Below are positions 22,201 through 33,790 of a DNA stretch of 64,000 nucleotides, piece after piece. Within the stretch, counting starts at the first letter, position 1; the number at the start of each line of letters is the position of its first letter. Source of the stretch: Diphasiastrum complanatum (Eukaryota; Streptophyta; Lycopodiopsida; Lycopodiales; Lycopodiaceae); contig CM055096.1 of the NCBI GenBank assembly GCA_029204225.1, positions 64,903,370 to 64,967,369 on the forward strand, in the 5' to 3' direction. The notes under the pieces were generated by a model. It did no database searches, had not been told where the DNA came from, and saw only the letters and a list, made by a program, of their open reading frames with translations. The position numbers were made by a program, and so were the translations under genes.

Positions 22201-25200
22201 ATACATCCGAATACTCTCAAGTGTGATACATTAGGTTTAACTCCACTATACACATCCTTGGGTGTCTTACCATCCAAAATCTTTGGTGGTGACTTGTTTT
22301 TCAAAGAAACTATGGTCTTACTAATTCATTGCAATATGAATTTGTTAAATCCTTGGACTTCATCATACTTCTGGCACTTTCAACCAAGTTTCAAGTTTTT
22401 TCTCTCAAATGTTTTTTTTTTTTTTTTTGGCTAAGAAGTGTCGGTGGTGGTTAATTGTCTCCCGATTCCATTATCTTTACTTAAATTGTCAGACTCAATG
22501 AATTTACATTCACCACCCTTGTTGTTTTCAAAACGTTGATCATTTTCCCAAGCTAATTCTTAACTAGATTCTTGAATTCAATGAAATAGTCAATTGATTT
22601 GTGCTTCATAAAATAAATCCAGCACTTCCTAGAGTAATCAAATAAAGGAGATAAAGTGGATCCTCCAATTGAAGGTGTTTGCAAAGGTCACCACAAATGG
22701 GTACGATTTAGCTATGGTGTATCCTTCATTTAAAGCACTCCTTTTGAAGGAAAACATAACCTAGGCAATCCTTTCACCATTTCTTTATCAAATAGGACTA
22801 GCATAATTCAAAAGAACAAACCTTGAAGCTGACTTTGTTCCTCCTTGTGTGTGACTAAAGCTTGTTGGTCCTCTATGGACTGAAGCTTGTTAAGCTACCC
22901 ATATTGCTTAACTCCAGTTGCAACCACCTTGAAGTTTCTCTTCATCTCTAGATGGTCTGCTACATGATCCAGGACAAAGATCTACCAGAATTCTTGTGGG
23001 TAGAAGGTGCTACCATGAATGCTTATGTAGTCAATGGATCCCCAACCAAGGCCATTCTTGGTTTGATGGCATAACTTTTCTGCTCTGGTCAAACCCAAGA
23101 ACTACAGTGAAGCAATGATGAGTGTGGAATGGGAAGGGCAGGAGAGCACTTGTGAGGTTTGATGGCATAACTTTTCTGCTCTGGTCAAACCCAAGAACTA
23201 CAGTGAAGCAATGATGAGTGTGGAATGGGAAGGGCAGGAGAGCACTTGTGAGGCTTGATGACATAACTTTTCTGCTCTGGTCAAACCCAAGAACTACAGT
23301 GAAGCAATGATGAGTGTGGAATGGGAACTAAGAAGCCATGAAATATGAAATCACTCATAAGAGAAGATCGAAGCTTGGAGGTCAGCAGATTTGCCTCCAG
23401 GGAGAAAAGTGATTGGTTGAAGGTGGGTATTCAAATCAAAGTCTGGTGCAAGCATATCATCAGTGCAGAAGTATAAGTCCCATCTGGTGGCCAAGGCCCA
23501 TGCTCACAGGCAGAAGGGCTAGATTACAAGGACACCTTTGCCCCTGTTATCAGAATAGGTTCCATAAGGCTGCTGTCCTTGCTTGGGCCAATATCAATGA
23601 CATGGAGGTATGTGGATGTCAAAAAGGCCTTCCTTAAATGGGGATCTCCGTGAGGAAGTGTGTATGAAGCTGCGCTATGAACGGGAAGGAGGGCATTTGC
23701 TCAAGCTCAACAAAGCTCTCTACACTTAAAGCAGGTTTCTCACTGTTTGTATGAAATAAGAGTCTTTCCCTCAAAATGGATGCATGTTGGCACGTACGAT
23801 ACTAGTGGTTTTTACAAGTGAGAAGAAAGGGCAATAACCGTCATAGCTCTTTATCTTGATCAGTGATCATGTACATCGCATGTCAAAATGCAAGCATGAA
23901 CTATAATCTGAGATTGAAATGACATATCTAGCTGGGGACTTACACTTCTGCTTAAAAATCCATGTGGTGAGGGATAGGAAAACAAAACAATGTGGGTGAA
24001 TTAAAAGAAGAGCCTTCAAGATATGCGTCAAAATACGTTATGGAAGGGTGTCATCCAGTTAGCACCCCCATGGAAGCTACGCCAAACTTGAGTAGGGAAA
24101 TGTGCCCGACCATAAAGGAGGAAGAAGAGGAGATGAAGAAATGTTCCTATGGCAATCTAATAGGATCATTAATGTATGCTGTGTTGTGTACTTGGTCAAA
24201 TATAGCCACTGCTGTTGGGAAATTGAGCCAAAACCTCATGAATACAAGGATTGAGCATGGAGGGTGTTAGATTATGTAAAGAGGACAATGTGAGGGAATA
24301 TGTTATTGTGGGGATGAATCAGAAATATTGGGTACGTTGATTCAGATCAGGGGGGGTGGGCAAGCCTCAAACATAACTCTGTGGAACTCCTCTCCAAAAC
24401 AGCATCTATGGGAGTATGCAATGCAGCAAAGCAAAGAAATACTTGTGGCATGCTTGCACAAATTGGAATGGAAAACGCGACCATGAGTATACATAACGAC
24501 AACAATGGGTGTATTTTCTGTGGAAGACTGCCACAAGGGGAGAAAGCACATCGCTCTCCCTATCATTTTGTCAAGAACTCGGTTCAGAAAGGAGACATCA
24601 ATCTTTACCATTGCCCTACGTCAAACAGATGGTAGCTGATTTGATCACGAGGGATCTTATATCACCAGTTCTTAACTTATAGCTACCAGGAGGATGTAGC
24701 AAACTGTTGTGACCGATTGACTGGTAAGCTAACAGTTCAGAGAACTGTTTTCTCTTGTTGTTCTCTCGTATTCCTTGAAACACTTCTGATGTCCTACATT
24801 GTGAGAAAGGTTTTTCATATTGAGAATCTGATCATTTCCTAGTTTTTCACAGCAAGATTGTGCATCGTAAGAAATCAAAATTGATCATGATGAAAGACAG
24901 ACCTGGATTCCTGCTCCCAAAACGATACCCATGAGAAAATTGGGAATTACACTTGCAATTGCCTTCATGAGGGCCTCCACAACCATCAAGCTTGCATATA
25001 GAAAAAGTACGAAGTAGAGAAAATGATCCAAGCCAGGATGCAGACCGACCATATAGTATATTATTGAGCCTGACATCACTGCAATAAGAAAAAGAAATGG
25101 CAAAGAAGACAATGCGTTTGCAAGGATGAAAGTCAAGGTTCCATAATGACCATTCAGCCGCTCACGATGGAACACCTGCATCAGAGACGTATTTGATTAG

Positions 25201-28200
25201 GTCTGTACCCACCATAACCAGTAAAGGAACTACATCAATTCTGTGGGAAAATCATGAAGCTTAAGGCTGCGATATTACCTTCATGTCCTCGGTAAATGAG
25301 GGAAATCCTCCGATCGACATGAAGGTTAAGAAGGTGCCAGCAAAGAACATACATGAAGCTCTGGCCTAAATTGAAACCCACAATACACTGGTCAAATCCC
25401 GAGAGATTAAAGGCCGAATCTGGCAACGCAAAGCTCTGATAAGATAATAAACTTCTTCTGAGCAAACCTCAACTTGTAAGTTCAAATTCATAATGTTAAG
25501 CATTCCTTTGTTACGTGAAGGCTAGGTCTATGAAAGCACAACATGAACGTCGGCTCCACTGAATACTGTAGAGTATGTGTAGAGCTAGTGAAGATCTGAC
25601 ATACCTGAATGGACTCGTACGCGGTGCCCGCTTTAAAAAATAGACTCCCAATACAAAGAGAGACTACAAAGTACACCACAATACGTAACCAGTAGTAGCC
25701 CATGTCCCTTAACATGTTGAGAAATGACCTACACGTGAGCACACGCCACTGCGTCCAAAAACCTGCTCGAGTGTTTCTTGATTCCCAAATAATACCCTTC
25801 TGAGAATCAACATAGTAACCCACCTTTTCTGGTTAAAATTCTTTGGAGAAAATAATCAATATTGTAATCGAGGATTAGATTTGGTAGCTTCTGATTGTGC
25901 GTACCTGTTCTATTATTTGTTGAACTGTTCTTTTAGCGTCTAGAGCAGCCTCTGAGTTCTGATATGCGTCCTGAAGTATCGCTATGACTGTGGAAGTTTG
26001 AGTCTTACTGAAAGGATCTTGTAGCAACTCGAAGCTGTCCAGCTAGAGGTCATAAAAAGTCAACATTGAAATATAAAACTGCATGTACGAGGTAAGCCAT
26101 AATTTTGTGAAATAGAATACCTGCTTGTCAGAAAACTCCTTGAGAGTACTTTTGATTCTATCGAAATCTGAGTTGATAGCTCGAAGAAAATGGTCAGATG
26201 GATTTCTCAAAGGTGGACAGGGAAAACCTGCCGTGGTAAAGCACTGCAAGAAAGCATTGATCAGATACTGCTATGTTAAGATCACTAAACAGAACCTACT
26301 GAAAGTGGAAGAATTTTTGTGGTTGGAATCCAAAGCGACCATGTTGTTATAAACTACTTGAAATAGTGGTGAATGCTATAAATGAAGAGTTGAAGCTCAC
26401 TACCTCATTAGCGCCACGTGCTTCACCAAAATATACGGTCTTTCCCTTCGCAAGCAAGAGAAGATTATCGAACAACTCAAAAACCTCGCTGCTAGGCTGG
26501 TGTACTGCAGCTATGATTGTGTGACCACGTCTTGCCAGCTTTTTAAGCTTGTACATCACAAAGAATGCGGATGCACTACATACAAGATACTGTGAGACGC
26601 ATGCTGGAAAACTCACACTGTGGATATAATCGGCACAAGCAACTTAACAAATGGAATAAAATATGATTCTTATTCTCATCTTATTGATCTGACCTACCTG
26701 TCTAGTCCACTCGTAGGTTCGTCCAAGTAAATTAATTGAGGTCGCGCTAGAAGCTCCAGAGCGATGCTTACTCGTCTTTTCTCACCTCCACTCAAGCCTC
26801 TGAGATGCCAGTTCCCAATCGGCTGGTCTGCACAATGCTGCAATCCCATTTCCAAGATGATTTCCTCCGCAATCGCACACTTCTTTGAGTTGGACATGCT
26901 ATCCGGGAGACGCAACCATGCAGAGTACAAAATGGTTTCTCTCACGTTTAGTGTTCCAATCAAGGTATCGTCTTGCGTCACATAAGCCTGTGAACAATCT
27001 ATTCTCATGTTATTCCTGAATGGTTTCACTGACATCCACAATCCCACTTAGCCATCATTCAAACTTGAATGAAGTTTTCTCAGCCTGACTAATTACTTTG
27101 TCTTTTGCTGACGTTGCCAGAGAGCGGTTCGACGCGGACTAACTTTAACTCACCATAATTTATGAGAATCTAGCGCTATACTTTGAAAGATTATAAGCAG
27201 ACTGCAGAACAGTATGCTAACTGAACGATAAAAATACATGAGCTGAACAATTAAAGCATGAACCGGTCTTTGGAGTTTCAAAACGATTACAGAGGTATAT
27301 TGTGATCAGAATACGACGTTTATAGTTATATGCTTTGAGACAGCAGAAAGCATAAATATTTACCGCGGTGCCTAATGAAGGCTTTTTCTTGTGCCCATTC
27401 ATCCAGATGTCTCCTGTTTGAACAATATTTTTTGCCAACCTGTCTGGACCGTTATTCAATCCTCAGCATTTTAGATACATTTGTTAAACTATGGTTGCAG
27501 GTGGAGGAAAAAATGCGACAAGTAAATAGACCAGGCAAATATTTATGATGCTTTCTACAACTCCAAAGATCAAATTCTCAAGAAAACGATCATTTCCATG
27601 CTCTTGCCAACACTGAAAACTTTACTTGACTGAATTATGCAGGCTTCGGATGGTGGCAGCTGCAGGATCTCAAAGGAACAACCGTTTTCAGTTTCCAAAT
27701 AGATACTGCAGTAACGTAACACCAGGCTGATGGACAAAAGAGTATATATATAGATGCACGATCAATGATCAAAACCGGCTGCAGTTTTGACTATATATAA
27801 GTAGCTCCGAGTTTACCCTTCCAATGAGCAATATTACTTGTTGAATGTGTTTCCTACTTAAAAAAGAAGATCCAACAGTACAACAGGCAAACGAGCAATC
27901 AGCATCTGCTTGTTTTGAATCATGCTATCAAAATCTGGTCTAATTAGAGTCAACGATACCTGCCAATGCATCCAGCAAGGTCGATTTCCCAGATCCGGAA
28001 GGGCCCATGATGGCCAACAAACGTCCCGGGTCAGCATACCCACTCAACCCACTCAAAATCTTAAACTCCTGAGCACCTCTGGAATGGCAAATGCTCACAG
28101 TCAAGTCGCGCCAGGCCAGTTTCACAGGCTCAAAGGTAGTGGAGGGATGCCACGAATTTTCTCGCAACAAGATATTGGTGCTTTTCGTGTCAATCTCAGA

Positions 28201-28230
28201 ACTGTCAACAGAAATTGAAGTAGCATCCAT
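19282..28230 (-). CDS. ABCG (WBC) half-size ABC transporter, complete, 11 exons, 669 residues
   Basis: Exons, 5' to 3' on the minus strand: 28230-27960, 27443-27364, 26987-26698, 26575-26404, 26243-26121, 26042-25905, 25823-25605, 25365-25279, 25175-24903, 19789-19682, 19530-19282. All introns are GT-AG and frames join without a break. The nucleotide-binding domain is N-terminal: Walker [10 protein letters not shown] (76-84), Q-loop Gln122 in AYVTQDD, signature [16 protein letters not shown] (from 182), Walker [13 protein letters not shown] (from 202), H-loop His239 in [23 protein letters not shown] follows, then a C-terminal membrane domain of about six helices with VPNFLMG and [11 protein letters not shown]. 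Order and length fit half-size ABCG proteins, and the sequence recalls the ABCG11/12/15 (WBC11) group that exports cuticular lipids at the plasma membrane as dimers. The substrate is inferred only. Exon 7's 5' edge could instead be 21 codons... or fewer shorter, using a later AG near 25800. The 5.1-kb intron 9 holds two copia remnants. Confidence 0.93.
20620..22850 (-). pseudogene. Ty1/copia remnant, same strand as the host gene (integrase, RT, RNase H)
   Basis: Minus strand from 22850 down: integrase core scraps ([16 protein letters not shown]), the integrase tail 22304-22026 ([37 protein letters not shown]), then RT start about 21510-21200 ([37 protein letters not shown]), [26 protein letters not shown], and RNase H C-terminus (FHARTKHI) near 20800. 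RT passes into RNase H around 21000 without the YVDD region, an internal deletion. A TGTTGGACTTGTGTAATG LTR-like start lies on the minus strand at 20623. Unrelated sequence sits at 21715-21950. Confidence 0.78.
21715..21950. other. foreign-looking insert within the minus-strand copia
   Basis: Compositionally distinct, less AT-rich block between RT start and integrase tail. It holds a plus-strand frame (21737-21949) beginning [15 protein letters not shown] and ending [10 protein letters not shown] do not recognise it; it may be the copia linker diverged beyond recognition or a small insertion. Confidence 0.3.
22920..24720 (+). pseudogene. Ty1/copia remnant, opposite strand to host gene (integrase, RT, RNase H)
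   Basis: Plus strand in order: integrase ([30 protein letters not shown]) to 23060, a 96-bp tandem repeat, RT ([35 protein letters not shown] with a catalytic Asp, LLKLNKALY), then 23992-24270 ([39 protein letters not shown]) and RNase H 24381-24640 ([37 protein letters not shown]). Several frameshifts; the YVDD box is missing. No LTR could be placed. Confidence 0.8.
23060..23327 (+). repeat. 96-bp tandem repeat, 2.8 copies, inside copia sequence
   Basis: Copies start at 23060, 23156 and 23252 with the unit GGTTTGATGGCATAACTTTT... The third copy has two changes near its start and breaks off at about 23327. 96 is a multiple of three, so frame is preserved. The near-identity of the copies shows the expansion is much younger than the surrounding decayed element. 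Confidence 0.93.
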
Positions 28231-28284
28231 CGCTACCTGGGAAATCTCAAGCTTCACCTGATCAACAGCTGCGTGTCTGTGCCT

Positions 28285-28321
28285 GCGAGCGAGCGAGCGA
28301 GCGAGCGAGCGAGCGAAACAA

Positions 28322-28374
<53 letters not shown>
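28285..28374 (-). repeat. (GAGC)n and (GA)n microsatellites in the probable ABCG 5' UTR
   Basis: GCGA repeats at 28285-28316 and GA repeats at 28325-28374, so CT-rich on the transcribed strand, 55 to 145 bp upstream of the chosen ATG. The reading frame stays open through both to an ATG at 28428 and would add Leu-Ser and Ala-Arg repeats. The start at 28230 is preferred because the homologous domain begins shortly after it and CT tracts are common in plant 5' UTRs. Confidence 0.8.
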
Positions 28375-28377
<3 letters not shown>

Positions 28378-30536
28378 AATTAAGACGGAAAGAGGCCGGC
28401 CCAAAAATATCATTTGTGTTGTTCTCATGTGCCTTGGATTAAAGTCTAGTATTTTAAACCACCACTCTACTCTTCTATACCACCAACCACACTAGAACAT
28501 CGATGCGCCAAGAAAGTCGCATTCGTCGGATGGTAGGCTATAGAGATCAAAGGGTGTGGGTGAGGAGACACAATATCATCTGGATCACAGGGTGAGGAGA
28601 TATGATATTGTCTTCTAGACAACACGGAGGTATCATCGCCATTACATGGTTGATGTTAGTAGTGATGTATAATATGCTCATTCGAATTTCATGGCATGCC
28701 TTATGGACTAATATATTCCTTAACTCAAGACACATGCAAGCGCTTGTCCATGGGTTGAGGAACCTTTATCTCCATGAGGGTGGGGCGTTGCCTGCACCCT
28801 CACCTACTTTTAGGAATTAATAATAATAATAATCCATGGCTTACCATCCTCTGGTGTCACACATCCTTTGTCATTACATGGAAAACTCCAAAGTCGTACA
28901 CAATTTATTCTTTAAGCTACATTACAAATGTTTTTGAACAAAGAGATTTTGGGCCTTAATTGTATGAAGTTTTGTCTTGTACCTCTGACAGGATAATGTC
29001 ACTCCAAGACGAGTTTCTTACATATTTTAATTTTTTTGAATGTCCTAGTAAGGCAAAGCAATGATATATCAATAACTTACATTTGTCAAGATATATCAAT
29101 AACTTTGTTAGATTTGTCAAGGTAGCGGTCACGGTCACACTATCTTTATGATTCTCTCAAATATGACATGTCTTTTTCAAAAAAAATTGAGTTAATAAAG
29201 GCTTTTTCTTTTAAAATTGCAATATTCTTTTTTTTTTTTGTTTTCCAACACAGATGATGAAGATGCTGTCAAATTTTCAGACCACCTTGTTAACTTTGTT
29301 GTGATAAAGGTAAGCTAGTCTTATGATTCTCTCATAGGAAAAAATGATGTCTCTTTTACTTGAGTTTGAGCTGAAAAATGAGTTAACTTTTTTTTTTTTT
29401 AAATACTATTTCATGACAAACTTCAAAGAAAAATCTTTCAAATCATCTTGTTTATTCACCTTTGTAACTAGATGGAAAACTTTTAATAACCAAAAAATTT
29501 GAAAGCCAAGGAGATATTTGAAAGGCATTACAAATATCAATTCCCAACTTGGGCCTTAGGTATACAAACAAAGAGCATTTTGGGCAAGTCAAAATTGCTC
29601 ACAATATTAGAAATCACCTTGTTAGTTCACCTTTGTAAATGGTAGACAATTTTTGTAGAATCCAATTGACTCACAATTGCTACCTTGTATATGAATATAC
29701 ATGACTGGTGTCAGGAGGGTATCAAGCTGGTGCACATTATATCAATTTGGATAGCACAAACTTTTGCAAGTTAAGACCTAGGAGAATTTGGTCTTTCAAA
29801 TAGGTGGAAACTAGTTATGTAAGGTGCATTTGTACATGTACACAATTGCTTTTCTAGAGTAGGCTTTTTTTTTTTGTGACATCAAGGTGCCATCCCCAAC
29901 TTAAAATGCCACAAACTGATGTTATGATGTTGTTTAGAGGGCCCTTATTAGAATTGTTGCCATAACATGTATTGCTTACCTTTTCTATTTGAAAGAGTAA
30001 CTCATCAATTTAAAGACTAGCTCACCACCCAATTGTGAGCATCACGACAACCTATTGTATTCGTATCTCTTTAGGATAGACTGATATCCGCACATGGGCC
30101 ATTGCATCTCTTCAACAACCAATCATCGTCACCAAGTGAATTGAACACACTCATTCAATTGACAAAACTTCCAAATCTTTATTTCATAGAAGTTTGAATC
30201 TATTTATCATGTGCAAGAATATGTGTGCATATTTAATGAGAAGCTTCCACTTAGTTACCTCTCCTTTTATAATGCTTCTAGAGCTAATGATGTTAGAATC
30301 TAATTGTTAGTTCTTCAACATATTAGATGACATTGTAGAATCAACATTGGAGCTCCTTTCTAGCAACATAGCAACCTACCATTGGAAGGCCCTTACCTCG
30401 CACCTAATGCCAAGTGCTCAGATTTTCAAAAGCACAATGTTCATATGAATTTATAACTAAATTTTTTTGTGAGCATTTGTCATAATTTTCAAGTGGGCAA
30501 CCAATAAAAAGTTGAGACATAGCACATGAAAGTTAT
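28375..30536. other. upstream region of the ABCG gene and intergenic sequence
   Basis: No coding frame of note. A phrase near TCTTTATGATTCTCTCA recurs at about 29143 and 29317, so short dispersed repeats are present. The ABCG promoter should lie in the first part, but I cannot point to a convincing TATA box. Confidence 0.4.
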
Positions 30537-30654
30537 GATGGAATGTGCATGTGGACAACCAGTGATGGGCTGCCACATAGCGCATGCACATTTGTGAAAT
30601 GTGCATACACGATGTGGCAGCCCATCATTTGGCTATCGACATGCACATTCCATC
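30537..30654. repeat. long near-perfect hairpin (foldback), 118 nt
   Basis: Left arm from 30537 (GATGGAATGTGCATGT) pairs with the right arm ending at 30654 (ACATGCACATTCCATC). The stem continues through GATGGGCTGCCACAT / ATGTGGCAGCCCATC and CATGCACATTT / AAATGTGCATA to a loop of about three bases near 30594. About 57 bases pair per arm with a handful of mismatches and one bulge. A related unpaired phrase, GACATAGCACATGA, sits just upstream (about 30515). It could be a MITE/foldback element or a hairpin RNA gene. Confidence 0.8.
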
Positions 30655-31944
30655 AACAAAAGTTTGAAAAAATAATTTTGCTAAAAATGGGAAGACCATA
30701 AATAGTAATAAAATAAAACGGTCCCCCCCAAAAAAACAAAAAGTACAATTTTTCTCTTAATACATGAAAAAAGTCTACAAAAAAACAAAACTAGAGAACA
30801 AATGCGAAAAACAAAAAAAAAAAAAAGTGAAAAAAAATAATCCGCAAAAAAAGCACTTGATTTCTTTTCACACATGTCATTACAAAGGGGAAGGGTGCTT
30901 GCACTCAAGCCTTTCGCCCTGCTAGGTGGGGCCCTCATAAAGCGCCTTACAAATTTCTAAAATGGTTAGAGGAAGCTTATAGCTCCATAAAGTTCTTCTC
31001 ACGAATTTATGAATTGTAGAGAGGAATCTAACAAATTCACAAGGTTTCTCTCACGCATTGTAAATATAAAAAAAAAATTGTGATCGAGAGTAAGTAACTT
31101 TGCATGAACTTATGATGCTACTTGTAAATCTGTAGCATAATTTTACTAGTATAAACTTTCACTCGTAAAATTTGTAGGTAAAAATTTTGGCTAGTTGTTA
31201 TGTTGGAGAAGACCACACTCAATGGCCTTTTTCATTTTGAGAATTCAGAGTGCCTCAAACCATGGAAGACTCAATGAGTGGGCACCTTCTCGTATACGTA
31301 ATGGAATACATATCACTTATTTTATGATTTTTTGATCATCGACTAATCAAAATTTATCACATGATATTTTTTTAGAAGTGTTGAGAAAGTGTAAGTGTGC
31401 ATTATCTTGACATAAGAGGCACCACATGCCAATTTCATGATAAAAGAGAGCATTAATGATGTATCCACGTAGTCCAAGGAAAAGATACAAGTAATCTTTG
31501 GTAGAGAGGGTGGATGGGCTGGGTCTTGGCTCGTTACAGAAGGTATGTGCCCAACAATTAATCTAAAAAGAGGTCTTGAATATTGTCAAGGGATTGGACA
31601 TTTATCTAGTTGATAAGGATATTGAATAATAGAAAGAAAGATTATTGGCCTTAACAAATGTTTGAGTAGCGTCATAGGGAAACTCATCAAGCGTATAAGG
31701 GTGCATTCACCTGTTGATCTGGTTGCTTATTGGCATTCTTTGCTTTTAGAGGTGTTAATACACATCTCGTAGTTAGAGGGGAAGAAAGGCGATTAATTGT
31801 GCAAGATGATCGACATGCATCCTTAGGTGGATGTGGCCATTTTTGGTGATAGAAATCACAGTCATTTTAGATTACGTAGCCAAACATTTAATGGATGAAA
31901 CACTAGATGAGTAATTTGTTGCGAATTGCAAGAAAAATTATTTG

Positions 31945-32008
31945 TCGCGAATGATTCGCGAAGAGCTAGACTGTGCTCGACTGATAATTAGTCACGAATG
32001 ATTCGCGA
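31945..32008. repeat. duplicated 17-bp palindrome TCGCGAATGATTCGCGA
   Basis: Copy 1 (31945-31961) is a perfect inverted repeat of 8 bp around a single G. Copy 2 (31992-32008) differs by one base (TCACGAAT...). Spacing is 47 bp start to start. Confidence 0.85.
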
Positions 32009-32604
32009 AAGATAAGACTAAAAGTTAATTGTCTATTACCAGAAAGAGCAACTAGAAAGGTCAGACAAAATGAAGAATAAGCATAGCAATGTTAACATAG
32101 ATCTGAATTCAGAATAAAGAGCTGTATCAGATTAAGTATATCATGTATATATGTTGATAATGCGGTAGAACACAATACAATAGTGGACAAAACCGCGTGC
32201 CCTACCAAGCTTATTTCTATCTGTAATGAGGAATCAAACCTCTTCTCTTAGTCTCTTCTTATCTCTTCATCTCGATGCATTGTGAATACTCAGATGGTAT
32301 CCAATATATATATACATAATATTACAGGTGTGCAGATGTGAAATTACAGAGTGGATGTGCTGTCTGTAACAGATCGTGGGTGGCTGCAATCATTGTCCAA
32401 TCTGTTAGCGCAACTACATAGGGTGAGCGTGGAAAGGGTGTGATGTTCGTACTGAAGTGAACGTTGGTGATGATGCAAAAGTGCTTCACTCTTACGAATG
32501 GCCTTAGGATAAGATTTACAGGGTGCCTTAGCTTTTAGGGCACTTTTGGCATTCAGTAAAGTAGTGTCCCCTTTTCGCCTGTCACCATAGCAGCACTACT
32601 ATCG

Positions 32605-32800
32605 TATTGCCAACGGCATGTCTAGTATTACTAGTGTTGGGTTGCAAATGACATGACAAGTATTACTAGTACTGGGGGTACTGGCATTGCAAGTATTGCT
32701 AGTAGTGTATTGTAAACATCATACCTAGTATTGCTAAGGGATATGTGATAAGCAACATGACTAGCAATTGCGAGTGTTGCACTATAGACAATACCTAGAA
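32605..32800. repeat. degenerate repeats of a GTATTACTAGT-like motif
   Basis: AGTATTACTAGTGTTGG, AGTATTACTAGTACTGG, AGTATTGCTAGTAGTG and CTAGTATTGCTAAGG recur at irregular spacing together with GCAA.GACATGAC-like strings. Confidence 0.55.
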
Positions 32801-33199
32801 ACGAATTACCGTCACACCCCCAGTAGGGTGCAATAGACGAGAACTATACTAGCTTGAACAACATTGACAACAACACCCTCCTCCGACCATACTTTTGGAA
32901 ATCTGGAAAATTTTCATTGATAGGAGGTTCACGAAGTGATCAAGAGAGCAACCAAAGTTGGAAGCGGTCTTTCTCGATCCCTACCGTAAGGGCAATGTGG
33001 GCCCTTCCCCTTTTAGGACATTGTAACAAAACTAATCCCCTATCCAGAAAACCCCTAACATAGTGTTACACGACCCATGAAAAATAATAATTTGTAGTTA
33101 TCCATGCACCTAAAACCTAGAAACACTACTTGCATAGTAGTAAGTTTCTAGTGTATAGGGATCACCAACCTCTTAAGTACTTTTGTAATCAACATGATT

Positions 33200-33790
33200 T
33201 TTGGGGTAGGAAAGCCCGATGGGCTAAGTTGATGCAGGAATTTGATCATGAAATCCACTATATAAGTGATAGCTCTAGTTAAGTTGCGGATGCTCTTAGT
33301 GTGAACTGAATGAATGGTCTTTCTCTCATATTTCTACTAATCTATATCTTTCGTTCAAAGGACAGTATGAAAGTGATTTTCATTTTGGTCATATTTGGAC
33401 CATTTTTTGGACTAGAAGAAATGATGATAGTGGTGAGATGAGTTTGTAGTGATATTAGCTAACGAAGAAAAATAAAAAGATTGTGAAACAATTGATCATT
33501 TAAGATGGATTGCAATATTAAAATGAAAAAGTTTGTGTATCAGAGTACGATGAGCTCAAACATAAGAATTTTTTTTTAATGTCATAACATACTCCATGTA
33601 GGACATCTTGGTGAATTGGTCAAAGAAAGTCTTATTGGCCAAAAATCAAGCCATATGTTGAGTTATACGTGATTAAATACAAGTCTTGTCAACTAGCTAA
33701 GGTTGAGCACCTTAAAGCTAATGGTTTATTACATCCATTGGATATCATTGATAAGAGAAACTCTGGCAAACAATTTAAAAAAACTTTCGG
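33200..33790 (+). pseudogene. Ty3/gypsy remnant: RNase H end and integrase zinc domain
   Basis: The plus strand reads RKARWAKLMQEFDHEIHYIS then VADALSVN, the end of a gypsy RNase H (family pattern R-x-A-R-W...VADALSR). Further on are HVGHLGELVKESL and a WPKIKPYVELYVIKYKSCQL segment typical of the integrase HHCC zinc domain, then GLLHPLDI. Frame changes and stops are frequent and the catalytic integrase core is absent. Confidence 0.7.

Larger units (their letters stand above)
19790..24902 (-). other. intron 9 of the ABCG gene, 5.1 kb, filled with copia remnants
   Basis: Donor CAG/GTCTGT at 24902 and acceptor ATACAG at 19790. The other nine introns of this gene are 78 to 516 bp. Exon 9 ends ...GAGIQ and exon 10 continues [10 protein letters not shown] in phase 0, so both sides belong to one gene despite the insertions. 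The intron holds a minus-strand copia (about 20620-22850) and a plus-strand copia (about 22930-24720). Confidence 0.88.
30655..33199. other. intergenic sequence with small palindromes and degenerate repeats
   Basis: No supported gene. It contains two copies of a near-palindrome at 31945-31961 (TCGCGAATGATTCGCGA) and 31992-32008, and a degenerate repeat region at about 32605-32800 in which TAGTATTACTAGT-like strings recur. The frame at 32854-33063 shows no known domain. Confidence 0.45.

Noticed and set aside
28231-28428. Upstream in-frame ATG for the ABCG protein
   Set aside because: The added residues are only microsatellite translation (Leu-Ser and Ala-Arg repeats).
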